Of a DNA stretch of 64,000 nt, positions 37,610-46,874 are shown piece by piece (position 1 is the first letter of the stretch; each line of letters starts with the position of its first letter). Source of the stretch: Dechloromonas hankyongensis (GTDB taxonomy: Bacteria > Pseudomonadota > Gammaproteobacteria > Burkholderiales > Rhodocyclaceae); contig NZ_JAKLTN010000002.1 of the NCBI RefSeq assembly GCF_022012295.1, forward strand, positions 1,054,001-1,118,000, read 5' to 3'. Below the pieces are notes generated by a model. It saw nothing but the letters and a program-made list of their open reading frames with translations. It was not told the origin of the DNA and did no database searches. Made by a program: the position numbers and the translations under genes.

Positions 37610-38683
37610 ATGGACATCCGTTGCCAAGATCTTTACGAAGCAGTTTGGGCCAAGCCTGTTCGAACGCTAGCAAAAGAATGGGGGCTCTCAGATGTTGGTC
37701 TCGCAAAGGCATGCCGAAAACATGGCATACCACTCCCGCCGCTGGGGCACTGGTCAAAGATCGCTGTCGGTCGTGGGATGAAGCCCCCTCAGCTCAAAGG
37801 CAATTCGGAGAGCATGATTACGATCCAAGGAACACCATCGCTCAAGAAGGCCAAACTGTCGGCCGAAGGAAAAACGAAGCTAAAGCCAGCCTTAGCAACT
37901 ATTTTTCCCGAACAAACAACGTTGATGTCAAAGCTGGCCAAATGGACCCAGAAAACAGATAAGGCTCTGCACCGAAAACCTGATTCAAGTGGCTTTGTTA
38001 GTAGCTGGAAGGAAACATTTCGTGTCTCTGTCTCCGAAGCCCAAGTATCAAGGGCCATCGGGCTTCTCGACAAGATTGAGAAAGCACTAACCGAAGGAGG
38101 AATGGCCTGGGACTTTGACAAGAAGGGCCAATATGTTGTCGGAAGGATGTACGGGGAGACGGTCTCCTTTGAGCTAAAGGAGCTTTACAAACGTACCGAA
38201 CACATCGAGAAGCACCCAACCAGTAGCTGGCTGGATCGGAAGACCTACACCTACCAATTTCTTGGCGACTTAACGTTTCGCATTGATGGATATTACGAGG
38301 GAAGAAAGTCCTGGTCTGACGGCAAGACTCAGCGCATTGAAGAAAAGCTACCGGAAATTATCGAAGGGCTGTTAGCAGCGGCAGAATCAATGCGACAACG
38401 CACTCTTGAACGTGAGGAACAGTACAAGCGCTGGGAGGAAGAAGCCAGGATACGCGCTGAGAAAGAACGAATCGAACGGGAAGAAAAGGCATTTTTCGAT
38501 GCCACGCTAAAAGAAGCTCAGGACTGGAATCAAGCCAATCTGATCCGCGACTACGCAACACATCTTCGGAGTCTGATATTGGATAACAAAATCGAACTAA
38601 CCGAGGCCGGAGAACAGTGGCTTTCCCGCATTGAGAATGCAGCAAGAAAGCACGATCCGGCGTTCAGGCGCCTATCACTATAG
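37610..38683 (+). CDS. HTH-containing protein of unknown function (357 aa)
   Basis: Start at MDIRCQDLYEAVWAKPVRTL. The first ~45 residues (LYEAVWAKPVRTLAKEWGLS, then DVGLAKACRKHGIPLPPLGH) are a helix-turn-helix motif that I know from many mobile-element proteins of this size. The rest is charged, with a long coiled coil (residues ~285-330, EREEQYKRWEEEARIRAEKE). Probably a DNA-binding accessory or defence-linked protein; function unknown. Confidence 0.75.
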   Translation: MDIRCQDLYEAVWAKPVRTLAKEWGLSDVGLAKACRKHGIPLPPLGHWSKIAVGRGMKPPQLKGNSESMITIQGTPSLKKAKLSAEGKTKLKPALATIFPEQTTLMSKLAKWTQKTDKALHRKPDSSGFVSSWKETFRVSVSEAQVSRAIGLLDKIEKALTEGGMAWDFDKKGQYVVGRMYGETVSFELKELYKRTEHIEKHPTSSWLDRKTYTYQFLGDLTFRIDGYYEGRKSWSDGKTQRIEEKLPEIIEGLLAAAESMRQRTLEREEQYKRWEEEARIRAEKERIEREEKAFFDATLKEAQDWNQANLIRDYATHLRSLILDNKIELTEAGEQWLSRIENAARKHDPAFRRLSL

Positions 38684-38757
38684 TTGCAACAACTTCTAAA
38701 AATCGCATTCCAATGCCATCTGCTAGGATTACGCCAATTCAATAAAATCACTTTGCC

Positions 38758-39297
38758 ATGTCCGAAGCCAGCGACGTATTCGCCCAGTCCATCTCCGATG
38801 CAGAAAACCTGCTCGCCCACTTCAACGCACTGAACACCCAGCCTCCTCCACCAGAAACAGAGGTCCTGAAACGGGCTGGATTGATCATGGCCATGACCGC
38901 ATGGGAGACGTATGTCGAGGATCGTGTAATGGAAGCAGCTACAGCACGGCTTCAAGGCTTGCACGACAGCTCCATTGGCAACTTCGTCAAAGGAAAGCTG
39001 AATGAAGAAATTAAGCGATTACACAACCCAACCTCCGATAAAACCATCCAACTTTTCCGTGACTACGCCAACGTCGATCTGACCGAAAAATGGAGTTGGA
39101 ACAACTTCGACCCGAAGACAGTTCGCGAACGGCTGAACCAATACATGAAACTCCGTGGAGATGTAGTTCATCGATCAAGGACGATCACCTCAGGCCCTCC
39201 GACTGCGCACCCGGTAACCAAAGAAGACCTGCAAAAAGTTATCCGCTTTCTCAAGGCGCTCGTAGCTACGACAGAAGCCGCCTTAGACAACGCATAG
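38758..39297 (+). CDS. HEPN-domain protein (RiboL-PSP type)
   Basis: 179 residues, all-helical. The RGDVVH signature (R-x4-H, residues ~132-137) is the HEPN ribonuclease motif, and the N-terminal AWETYVEDRVMEAA helix matches RiboL-PSP-HEPN proteins. HEPN domains are often RNases in toxin-antitoxin and antiphage systems. No obvious nucleotidyltransferase antitoxin lies next to it. Confidence 0.78.
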   Translation: MSEASDVFAQSISDAENLLAHFNALNTQPPPPETEVLKRAGLIMAMTAWETYVEDRVMEAATARLQGLHDSSIGNFVKGKLNEEIKRLHNPTSDKTIQLFRDYANVDLTEKWSWNNFDPKTVRERLNQYMKLRGDVVHRSRTITSGPPTAHPVTKEDLQKVIRFLKALVATTEAALDNA

Positions 39298-39319
39298 ATC
39301 AACAGGGAAACATCACAAA

Positions 39320-39790
39320 ATGCTTCGACTATTTGCTGCCCTGCTCTTATTGCTTTCGTCAAATATATGCTTTTCGCAACAACAGGAAATCACCTTCACA
39401 GCAGGCGACCAAAAATGGGCCGTAAACTCGACTGCCATTGCGAAAATTCACAAGACAGGCCCATTTCTCAACATCCTGTTCAAAAAACTGACGATGCGCG
39501 TCAACCCCGATTACAAATTCGCGCCGCTCAAGGTACTCAGCTACAAAGTCGGCGTTGCCTACAAAAAACCAGACGGCCAATGGGACATTCTGCGCTGGTC
39601 AGAACCCACCAAACCCGGAACCTTGATGTCTCCAGGACAAACTCGGCTTATAGAAAACCAGAAAGCAGTCATACCAATTGACGGCATTCCATCGCTAAGT
39701 GACAAGTGGCTGGTTATTTGTGTTGAGACGGAGTTAACCAACCACAGCGTCGGCACAAACTACTCGCACGGCTCACCTGGATTGAATTAA
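39320..39790 (+). CDS. Secreted protein (156 aa)
   Basis: A signal peptide is clear (MLRLFAALLLLLSSNICFSQ). The mature part is beta-rich (ITFTAGDQKWAVNSTAIAKI, QTRLIENQKAVIPIDGIPSL). The family is not recognised. It starts 22 bases after the HEPN gene and ends at a bidirectional terminator. Confidence 0.65.
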   Translation: MLRLFAALLLLLSSNICFSQQQEITFTAGDQKWAVNSTAIAKIHKTGPFLNILFKKLTMRVNPDYKFAPLKVLSYKVGVAYKKPDGQWDILRWSEPTKPGTLMSPGQTRLIENQKAVIPIDGIPSLSDKWLVICVETELTNHSVGTNYSHGSPGLN

Positions 39791-39823
39791 AAAAAACCCA
39801 CCTGATTTCTCAGGCGGGCTTTT
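39791..39823. terminator. Bidirectional rho-independent terminator
   Basis: The arms CCCACCTGA and TCAGGCGGG (one mismatch) around TTTC have a T run on the plus side and, via AAAAAA, on the minus side. It serves both the secreted-protein gene and the polymerase/helicase operon. The natural end of the helicase frame (39835) lies 12 bases before it on the minus strand. Confidence 0.82.
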
Positions 39824-39834
39824 CAATCGAGCGA

Positions 39835-41244
39835 CTATGCAGCAAGAGGTATTGCATCGTTTGCCGCTCCCTCTGCAGGTTTCACGGCAGGCAGATCAAC
39901 AACGTGCGCGGAGCGTTTATTCAGGATTTCCTCCCCAGCGGGAGACATCTTCACACACCAGTAATCCTAGCCATTCGAGCGGGTTTTCGCGAATCCCATC
40001 TGCTTCAAACGCTTGCCGAGGACGATATTGTTCTCAGCCTTGACCCCGAAAGCACTCGCCCACGTCGTGTAGAGCTTGTACAGAGCGGCAGGCTGCATGC
40101 CCTTTTCGGTACAGCGAACCAGTGCCTCATCGGCGAACATCTTGATCTGGTCGGAATCCTCCCGATACTGATCCGACGCAGCCTTCGATGAAGCCGGAAC
40201 CACGAAATACTTGCGGTCCCGCAAAGATTTCAACCCACGAACAGCCACGGCAAAAATGCCGTCCAACTCAGCCGAAAGCTTGGCAGGCAGGTTCATATCC
40301 ATTTCGTCAGCGGTGAAATTACGGTTGAACCGGATCATCACCAAGCGGCGGAAAAACGCATGGGTAACATCGCGCAATTTCGGCAAATGGTTGGTGGCGA
40401 GCATGATGCGCGTGGTCGGGATGAAGGCAAACGGGCGCTCGTACTTGCGCTCGGCCTCGACCATGTCACCGCTCACGATCTGCTTAAGCACCCCGTCATC
40501 CATCACCGTGTTCTCATTGATCTCGGAACTCATCAGCAGCAGTTTTCCATCCAGTTCGGCCAGCGCACGACGATTACACAAGCGCTGGATCGGTGCGCTG
40601 TAGACGTTTTCATGACCGACTAACTCGGCCATCAGCTTCAGCAAAACAGACTTGCCGTTACCGCCATCCCCAACGCAGACGACAAATTTCTCGAAGCTGG
40701 TATCAGGAATCAGGCAAAGCCCCATCCATTCACGCATGAACTGGATTTTCTGATCGCGGTCGTCATCATCACGAAACACGTCGCTCAGGAACTTCTCGAA
40801 GACCGGTGCTTGTGCGTCCGGGTCCCAATCAACATTGCGGCCAGAGCGCAGATGCATCCTGGGATCGTGCTGAACAAGCTGATACGTCGTCATATCGAGC
40901 GCACCGTTTTTGAAGCAGACGAAGTTGTGATTCGGCTTGAAGTCGCTACCCTTCACCACGCAAGTAGTCTTCAGCATAGCGAATAGCTCGCGCACGTATT
41001 TGGTTGCAGCGCCAGAACCAAAAAACTCAGTGATCGAACGCAGAATATCGGCCTGTTCATCCTGATCGACCCAGTAGCCGCTCGAATACGCCAAAAATCC
41101 GTTGTGCAGATACACGAGGCCGCCCGGATAGTATTTGCTGAGGAATTCCTTAACGGCGTTAGTTGCAGTTTCAGGAACCGGCCAGCCGGTAGCCATTGGT
41201 TCGGTGCTGGTTGAGGTAGTGGCGATGATTTCATTGTTTTCCAT
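39835..41244 (-). CDS. SF3 (P4/D5-type) replicative helicase, with in-frame TAG near its C-terminus
   Basis: The translated protein is 425 residues (stop TAG at 39969-39967). Walker A GDGGNGKSVLLK (~190), Walker B LDGKLLLMSSEI and motif C FIPTTRIMLATNHLP identify a superfamily 3 helicase of the phage P4 alpha/D5 kind; there is no primase domain. After the TAG the same frame continues for 43 codons (DYWCVKMSPAGEEIL...) to 39835, right before the terminator, so an ancestral Lys/Gln-type codon was probably lost. It directly follows the polymerase gene (11 bases) and should unwind DNA for it. Confidence 0.88.
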
Positions 41245-41255
41245 GATTTGCTCCC

Positions 41256-43913
41256 TTAGTTAATTGCAATAAATTTTTCGATTTCGATGTTCGGGAACCC
41301 TTCCACAAGCAGCGTTTTCAGTTCCGCTGTACGAGGCGTCAATGGCACTGCGTGCTCAATGAATTTCGACCGCACGGCGTTTTTCACTTCACTATCTTTT
41401 GTCGGATAACCACGCTCAGTAAGCCAGGCAGCCAACTCGGGATAGGTCATGGTTTTGATCAATCCACAGAGGCCTTGCGTGTAGGCACGCAAGAACAAGC
41501 GGCGGAACACATCCGTGATGCCGCCGCTTGTGGGCCTAATTCCAAAACTCCGCCCGCAACCATTGGTCAGGCGATCCCGTACCAGCGCAAACTGGTAGTG
41601 ATCCTCCCAGTCATTGAAATCACCGAGGGTTTTCAGGCAGTGTTTTTCCCGCCAGCCATCGAATACGGCCCGTGCGCGCTCAAACTCCGCCAAGTCATTC
41701 CATGGCACGCTAGTCAGCGAAAGGTGCTCTCCGTCAGCAACAGAAATTTCGAGCGGATCAAGCAAGCGGCGCTTGAAGTCGAACTCAAGGTTCAGCCTCG
41801 ATTGCCGAGTCAGGCGAACAACATCGGCATCCTTTACCCACTGCTCACGAAATGGCGTGAAAGGCCGAGTAATAGTCATGTCACCGGGGCAGCGATTCAT
41901 GAACAAATCGACCATGAAATCGTTGTGCAAGGCAGATTCAACCTGCGGCGACACACCAGCTTTTGCGAGAATGAATGGGTCGCTCTCGAACGGGATAGCC
42001 GTGAGCTGGCCACGAGTTTTCATGGCAATCAGCTGACGCACACGATGCTTGCGTTCCAACATCTTGCTGCCAGGAGCAACACGCTGACAGAGCGTCTGAA
42101 AACGCTTCGCCATCGGCCCATTCAACGCCAACTCGGACTCGTCGGCATCCGTGATGAAACCGTCTGTCGTGGCGCTAATCACATTGCGATGCGGAGGGAT
42201 TCCAGCAATTTGCTCGCTGAGAACAGCGCGAACGAAGCCCGTCGTATGTGCTGCGATGGCGGCATTCGTCAAAATGGAATGAGGCAGTTCAACACTCTTC
42301 ATCCCCTGAGAGTCGAAGACCGTCTTTGCCTTCAGGCCTTGCGCTGTTTTCCCGTACAGGCTGTTTCCGAGGAGCTTGGAGTACAGCTCAAAGAGGGAGC
42401 CTTTGACGAACGACTTCCGGAGCGAGCGGATGTGCATCACGTACGGCTCGAACAGCCGGTTATCACCCTCACACCACGGGAAAATAACGCCGTGCAGAAT
42501 GTCGAGCTTGCAGCCGAGATTCAGAGCCACCTCAATCTCTGGTGCTGTGCAATACGACAGCCCCGTCAGGGGATAAACCAGCCCGCCATGTGAGTTCCGC
42601 ACAGGCATCGAGGGAAACCGAGTGCCCTTCGGAAAGGCGAACCGCACATAGGCAAACCCGAGGACATGACCGACAAAATCCTGTGGGTTGCGGGAGTACC
42701 AATACCTGTCGTAGTCGATATGGCGCAGATCAACCATGCCCGTTGTATAGGCTCCAGCCAGATCGAAATCGTTGAAAACGCCGATTGTCGTTGGGCCAAA
42801 GGCATAGCACTCATTGCGACCGCCGCTGTAGCAACTGGCAATGAACGGTTCATTGATCGCCCGCATCGGCGAGGGAGATTTCTCGGTTTTCGTTACAACC
42901 CGTTCCCTCGTCGAATTCCAGTAGGTGCTGGAGCCCTCAGTTACACCAAACGCCGCATTGAAATCGACTTGGCTATCTTTAAGCGTCTTCGTGAAGATGC
43001 GAACTGCCAGGCTGCTAGCAGTCGCAGGTAGCGAACGCTTCCCGGCATGCTTTTCAGCGAAATCGAGCAGGTGCAGATAAAACCGGACAGCGATTTCGGA
43101 GTCGCGAAGACCGTATTTTTCGAATGCATGCTTATTGCCCTGCAACAACAGGTCCATCCGTTCCTTGAGATAACCTTCCGGGAGTTCAAGCTTTGGCAAG
43201 TCCAGCCAATCACCGATTTGAGCCAGCGATGTACCCATCGCTACGTGGCCGCCAGCATCAACGAAGCGGACCTTCAAGGTGCGGAACACCCCATCACGAT
43301 CTGTCGCCAAATAGGTTTGGTTGTTCAGCAGGCCATCAAGATCATCCACTTCTGGTTCCAAGAGCACAGAGCTTTTCACCGAAGAAACACGGCCACCGAC
43401 ATTTTCCAGGGCTTGCTTGAACGACACGAGATCGCCAAACGCCTGCAAGTCGATGCGCAGGAAAAAGCCAACCAAAACGACATGGTTCGGCCATTCAAGC
43501 ACCACGCCACGATCCATCGCCTCCTGGATCAGATCGAAAATGATCTTGCAGAAGTGCGGGCGCTGGCTTTTCTCTGGGCCACTCGGATAGACAACCCGCT
43601 GCATCACGCCACACTCACCTACCAGATAAAACTGGAGGCTCAAGATGACGTTGTCGCGCTCTTCATCACCCGGAACGAATTCCGAATCGAAGCCGATATA
43701 GACGGTCGGCCCCTGCCCCTTCTGAGGCTTTCCAGGATCAGCAGCAGTATCGTCAAATTGATTGTCAATTAGCTGTTCCCAGCGCTTTAACTTTGCCTCG
43801 ACATCCTCTTCGATCAAAGGCTCGAAACAATAGGTGTAACATTCCGGTACATATTCCCCTTCCAGCGACTTGCACCAGGTTTCCTGGACAGGAATTTCAG
43901 TCATGTTTTGCAT
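41256..43913 (-). CDS. Family B DNA polymerase, pipolin (piPolB)-like
   Basis: 885 residues; the ATG at 43913 has GGAG seven bases upstream. 3'-5' exonuclease: Exo I FDSEF (~77), Exo III YGLRDSEIAVRFY. Polymerase: motif A NDFDLAGAYTTGM (~383), motif B LLGNSLYGKTAQG (~515), motif C ATTDGFITD (~579; TTD replaces DTD, keeping one Asp as in protein-primed-like PolBs). At ~630 there is MKTRGQL where most family B enzymes have KxY; to my memory KTRG is typical of primer-independent piPolBs. No terminal-protein gene is nearby, which also fits piPolB. Confidence 0.85.
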   Translation of the reverse strand: MQNMTEIPVQETWCKSLEGEYVPECYTYCFEPLIEEDVEAKLKRWEQLIDNQFDDTAADPGKPQKGQGPTVYIGFDSEFVPGDEERDNVILSLQFYLVGECGVMQRVVYPSGPEKSQRPHFCKIIFDLIQEAMDRGVVLEWPNHVVLVGFFLRIDLQAFGDLVSFKQALENVGGRVSSVKSSVLLEPEVDDLDGLLNNQTYLATDRDGVFRTLKVRFVDAGGHVAMGTSLAQIGDWLDLPKLELPEGYLKERMDLLLQGNKHAFEKYGLRDSEIAVRFYLHLLDFAEKHAGKRSLPATASSLAVRIFTKTLKDSQVDFNAAFGVTEGSSTYWNSTRERVVTKTEKSPSPMRAINEPFIASCYSGGRNECYAFGPTTIGVFNDFDLAGAYTTGMVDLRHIDYDRYWYSRNPQDFVGHVLGFAYVRFAFPKGTRFPSMPVRNSHGGLVYPLTGLSYCTAPEIEVALNLGCKLDILHGVIFPWCEGDNRLFEPYVMHIRSLRKSFVKGSLFELYSKLLGNSLYGKTAQGLKAKTVFDSQGMKSVELPHSILTNAAIAAHTTGFVRAVLSEQIAGIPPHRNVISATTDGFITDADESELALNGPMAKRFQTLCQRVAPGSKMLERKHRVRQLIAMKTRGQLTAIPFESDPFILAKAGVSPQVESALHNDFMVDLFMNRCPGDMTITRPFTPFREQWVKDADVVRLTRQSRLNLEFDFKRRLLDPLEISVADGEHLSLTSVPWNDLAEFERARAVFDGWREKHCLKTLGDFNDWEDHYQFALVRDRLTNGCGRSFGIRPTSGGITDVFRRLFLRAYTQGLCGLIKTMTYPELAAWLTERGYPTKDSEVKNAVRSKFIEHAVPLTPRTAELKTLLVEGFPNIEIEKFIAIN

Positions 43914-43983
43914 TTGATTGCTCCAAAAAAAGGGGTAATGGATCAACCACTACCCCCTAGGATCAGTACTTTTTAAATCCAGC

Positions 43984-44217
43984 TTACTGTTCGAGAAAAC
44001 TCCAATCAGGCTGGCTGGTCCCCATCCCAGGCTGCGTGTGTTGAATTAGGATTTGGCGCACCTGTTTTGCCTTTTCAGCGTCCTCGACCCGAATCAATGT
44101 GAGAAAGCGGCGCTGACTGTCCAAACAAAGAACGCCCTTACCGGGACTGAGTGAGATTGAGGCGACAGTGCTCATGTCCAGTGCGTCGCCGGTCGGAAGT
44201 AAAGTGAGTTTTGCCAT
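43984..44217 (-). CDS. Small protein of the replication operon (77 aa)
   Basis: Starts MAKLTLLPTGDALDMSTVAS; beta-rich N-terminal half (KGVLCLDSQRRFLTLIRV) and a charged helix. The family is not recognised. It lies between the polymerase and the 152-residue gene on the same strand, so it belongs to the replication operon. Confidence 0.65.
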   Translation of the reverse strand: MAKLTLLPTGDALDMSTVASISLSPGKGVLCLDSQRRFLTLIRVEDAEKAKQVRQILIQHTQPGMGTSQPDWSFLEQ

Positions 44218-44240
44218 GTTAGAAACCTCCAATGGTTGAG

Positions 44241-44699
44241 TTATGCGGCAGCTTCGAGAGGAGAGGGATCAAACGTCGCGTGTTGATCCGAAAAATCCTG
44301 CTCGCTAATTTCTTTGATCGTGAAACTGACTTTGCCCGGAAGCTTCGAATCGAATACGGCATCGCAGGACCAGTACGGATATTGGGAGATGGCCGAGATT
44401 GCGCCACAAGCTGCCCGAATCTCTTCACCCCAGGTCTCTTCAGACATTTCCCCCTTATTGATGGTGTAGTTAAGGAATGCGCAAATCGAGACGAGGCACG
44501 GCATAACAACCTCATCGCTAATCTCATCCGTGGGCATATCAGGAAAATAGTCGTGAATAAAATCCTTAATTTGATCCATCGTCGGAACTGCTGCCATGAG
44601 CCCAGCAATGGCAGAATCCTGAATCCAAGAGGGGTTATTGGCTTCACGTGCTACGAAGATTCCTCCGAAGCGAGTGAATTGATTGGTTTGTTGATGCAT
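44241..44699 (-). CDS. Hypothetical protein of the replication operon (152 aa)
   Basis: Starts MHQQTNQFTRFGGIFVAREA behind AGGAGAAAC. Acidic and mostly helical (MDQIKDFIHDYFPDMPTDEI). No family recognised. Same strand and tight spacing with DUF5131 upstream and the 77-residue gene downstream. Confidence 0.65.
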   Translation of the reverse strand: MHQQTNQFTRFGGIFVAREANNPSWIQDSAIAGLMAAVPTMDQIKDFIHDYFPDMPTDEISDEVVMPCLVSICAFLNYTINKGEMSEETWGEEIRAACGAISAISQYPYWSCDAVFDSKLPGKVSFTIKEISEQDFSDQHATFDPSPLEAAA

Positions 44700-44732
44700 T
44701 TTGTTTCTCCTAGGTTTATGTGATTGGTATGT

Positions 44733-45521
44733 CTACTTGCAGAATCCGATCGGGAACTCGTCCCACGTACGACCATCAAGTTCGCGAACAGGCTTTTTGT
44801 GGCTCGACCCAACCTGCTTGATGAAAAACGGCAGATCGTTTGCCAGGGAAAAATCGCGAACCTGACGAGCCCAATTGAGGTCGAGGGGGCGGGCACGCTC
44901 CGTACCCGTTTCAGAACCGAGTACCACCCAATCCACATCTTCGTAACCGGTCAGGTCAATCGGCCCGAGCATCGGCTCGATCATCACGAAGCGATGGCCT
45001 TGAACGCGAAGCAGATGCGGAAGGCGCTCATCGGCCAGCGTTTGGTTTTCGACCGAAACGCCGCAAGCGATGTAGGGTGGAACTCCTTGCGGATAGCGCT
45101 GTTCAAGAACATTCGCCATACGCTCGGCACGTTTTGTCCAAATGATGTATTTGGTGTTGTCGGTAGCGCGTTGGAATTTTGCGTGGCAGAAATTCTTTTC
45201 CTCACGCTCACGGGCAACTTGATCGACCACGTCGAGAACACGGCAGATGGTTCCGTCAGAAAACTTGTCCCAGAACAGATCGCCGTGCTGAATTACACCG
45301 ACGATGCCTTTTTTTGGACGCAATTTCGCAGGATCGAAGCGAGCCTCAAGTTCGGTCGGCTCGCCTTCTGTGACGGACTCTGGTAGGTTACCGAGGCGGA
45401 TTTGCCAGGGCATGATGCCGTCAAGCCACCAGCAATCACGGCAACCAGCGGAATAGCGCTGGCAGCCGATGACCGGATTCCAGTCGGAGGTGAGGATGTC
45501 ACCGGAGTTGTGTTTTGCCAT
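44733..45521 (-). CDS. DUF5131 (phage Gp37/Gp68) family protein
   Basis: 262 residues. The N-terminal signature DWNPVIGCQRYSAGCRDCWW with three clustered cysteines, followed by VIQHGDLFWDKF and WVVLGSETGTERARPL, is the Gp37/Gp68 family known from phages and mobile elements. The Cys cluster recalls radical-SAM proteins, but the activity is not established. The start has AAGGAGATATGAC directly upstream. Confidence 0.85.
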   Translation of the reverse strand: MAKHNSGDILTSDWNPVIGCQRYSAGCRDCWWLDGIMPWQIRLGNLPESVTEGEPTELEARFDPAKLRPKKGIVGVIQHGDLFWDKFSDGTICRVLDVVDQVAREREEKNFCHAKFQRATDNTKYIIWTKRAERMANVLEQRYPQGVPPYIACGVSVENQTLADERLPHLLRVQGHRFVMIEPMLGPIDLTGYEDVDWVVLGSETGTERARPLDLNWARQVRDFSLANDLPFFIKQVGSSHKKPVRELDGRTWDEFPIGFCK

Positions 45522-45542
45522 GTCATATCTCCTTGATACACA

Positions 45543-45556
45543 GGGGCCTAGGCCCC
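45543..45556. repeat. Perfect palindrome GGGGCCTAGGCCCC between two operon genes
   Basis: 14-bp perfect palindrome in the 51-base gap between the 156-residue gene and DUF5131. There is no T run, so it is not a classic terminator; it could be an operator or an mRNA hairpin that tunes expression of the downstream genes. Confidence 0.55.
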
Positions 45557-45572
45557 CACATGGATTAATTGA

Positions 45573-46043
45573 TTAGGCAAAAACCGGAGCGAAGGCCTGT
45601 TCGACACGACGCTTGTATTCCTCAGCATCGAGGATTTCCATTTCGGCTCCTTCGACATGGAATACCGGGTGAAGGCGATCAACCTTGGCGCTCCAGTAGT
45701 TCGACTCGAGAAGAGCGCAGACCAAATAGACAGGCTTCACGAGCGCATCAAGGGCATCTTGATAGGGCATCTCTTCAACAGCTTGGCAAATGAAATAGAG
45801 CATCACGCCCGCTGCGTTGTCCTCGTTGAAATCGGACATGAGCTCATTCACTTTCGCGTCGCCATCCGGCAGAGAACTGATCCACTTTTTGACAACAGCA
45901 AAGGCATCAGCCTTTGGCATCGTGACGTTGCCGACATAGCAAGGATCAAGAAGATGACGCTCGCCCGTCGCATCGGTGATTTCGATGAGGCCGCCGAACT
46001 CGTTAGTGGTGATAGAGGTAGAGGTGTTGTTAGTGGTGGTCAT
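45573..46043 (-). CDS. Hypothetical protein, first gene of the replication operon (156 aa)
   Basis: Starts MTTTNNTSTSITTNEFGGLI. No family recognised; acidic, with a helical middle (LYFICQAVEEMPYQDALDAL). It is the promoter-proximal gene of the six-gene minus-strand operon that includes DUF5131, PolB and SF3 helicase. Confidence 0.65.
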   Translation of the reverse strand: MTTTNNTSTSITTNEFGGLIEITDATGERHLLDPCYVGNVTMPKADAFAVVKKWISSLPDGDAKVNELMSDFNEDNAAGVMLYFICQAVEEMPYQDALDALVKPVYLVCALLESNYWSAKVDRLHPVFHVEGAEMEILDAEEYKRRVEQAFAPVFA

Positions 46044-46144
46044 GGTTCAAGGCTTTCGTAAAGAATTAAAAGGTTTGGTTTTGTCGGCCCGATGTTGCTG
46101 AACCGATTGACCGCACTTTATTGATCTTGACGACATGCGCATAT

Positions 46145-46179
46145 TTGCAACACAATTAACACCAATTAATGCGTTGCAA
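46145..46179. promoter_or_regulatory. Palindromic operator candidate between divergent operons
   Basis: TTGCAACACAATTAA and its near inverted copy ending GCGTTGCAA span 35 bases in the ~150-base gap between the replication operon (minus) and the regulator-like gene (plus). The arms TTGCAAC/GTTGCAA are perfect. Position just upstream of the AGGGA site of the plus gene suggests control of both divergent promoters, or a replication initiation site. Confidence 0.6.
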
Positions 46180-46192
46180 TAACCAGGGAACC

Positions 46193-46816
46193 ATGGACAA
46201 GCACCAACTGCTGTATGAGTGGGCAAAACGAACCGTCAAAGCCAGTGATTCAGGGGATTTGTCGCATTTGTTCACCAGCACAAATGTCCCGTTCGATCAG
46301 TGGATGTCTGAGAACAACAAATTCCTTGAAGACCTGAATGACAAGCTGATTGGATTCAGGATCATCGAAAATGAAGAGGAATACCGAGAATGGTACTTAC
46401 CGCCCGAGGACTACGATCTCGACCTCTGTGTGTTCATCGATATGAATGTGCCGAAGGATCAACTCCTCAAACAGTTCAGACGGCTACTGAAAGAGCACCA
46501 TCCAGGAAAAGCTGGAAGACCGAGGCACCGGAGCTATTCTGAATTTGAATGGTGTGAAATATCGGGAAAGACAACTCTCGATACCCTGGAATTGATGTTG
46601 AAGGTCTATGACCTGAGAGAAACGACAAGTCTGCGGCTGTGGCAGATCGCCGAAAAGCTGAAGATGAATCCAAGCAAAGCCACCAAGAAGACCGATACCC
46701 GTGGCGTCCTTGTAGAGAAGAAAGCGATATTAAGTTCAACGGTTAGCCGCTATTTGCAGTGGGCGAACAAGTTGATGAAAAATCTCGAAGAAGGTAGATT
46801 CCCGAAGTACCGATAA
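46193..46816 (+). CDS. Putative helix-turn-helix regulator or replication protein (207 aa)
   Basis: The start at MDKHQLLYEWAKRTVKASDS follows AGGGAACC; an ATG eight codons upstream would overlap the palindrome. The C-terminal third (LRLWQIAEKLKMNPSKA, then STVSRYLQWANKLMKNLEEG) is a helix-turn-helix. Divergent orientation from the replication operon makes it the best candidate for the element's repressor or initiator; this is inference. Confidence 0.68.
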   Translation: MDKHQLLYEWAKRTVKASDSGDLSHLFTSTNVPFDQWMSENNKFLEDLNDKLIGFRIIENEEEYREWYLPPEDYDLDLCVFIDMNVPKDQLLKQFRRLLKEHHPGKAGRPRHRSYSEFEWCEISGKTTLDTLELMLKVYDLRETTSLRLWQIAEKLKMNPSKATKKTDTRGVLVEKKAILSSTVSRYLQWANKLMKNLEEGRFPKYR

Positions 46817-46874
46817 ACCCCGCCCCGTGTAGGTTTCCCCACGAGCACGCCTTCCGGCGACGAAGACAGATTCC

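Noticed and set aside
41256-43913. Casposon polymerase
   Set aside because: Casposons pair PolB with Cas1 integrase; element B has no Cas1-like gene and instead carries serine and tyrosine recombinases.
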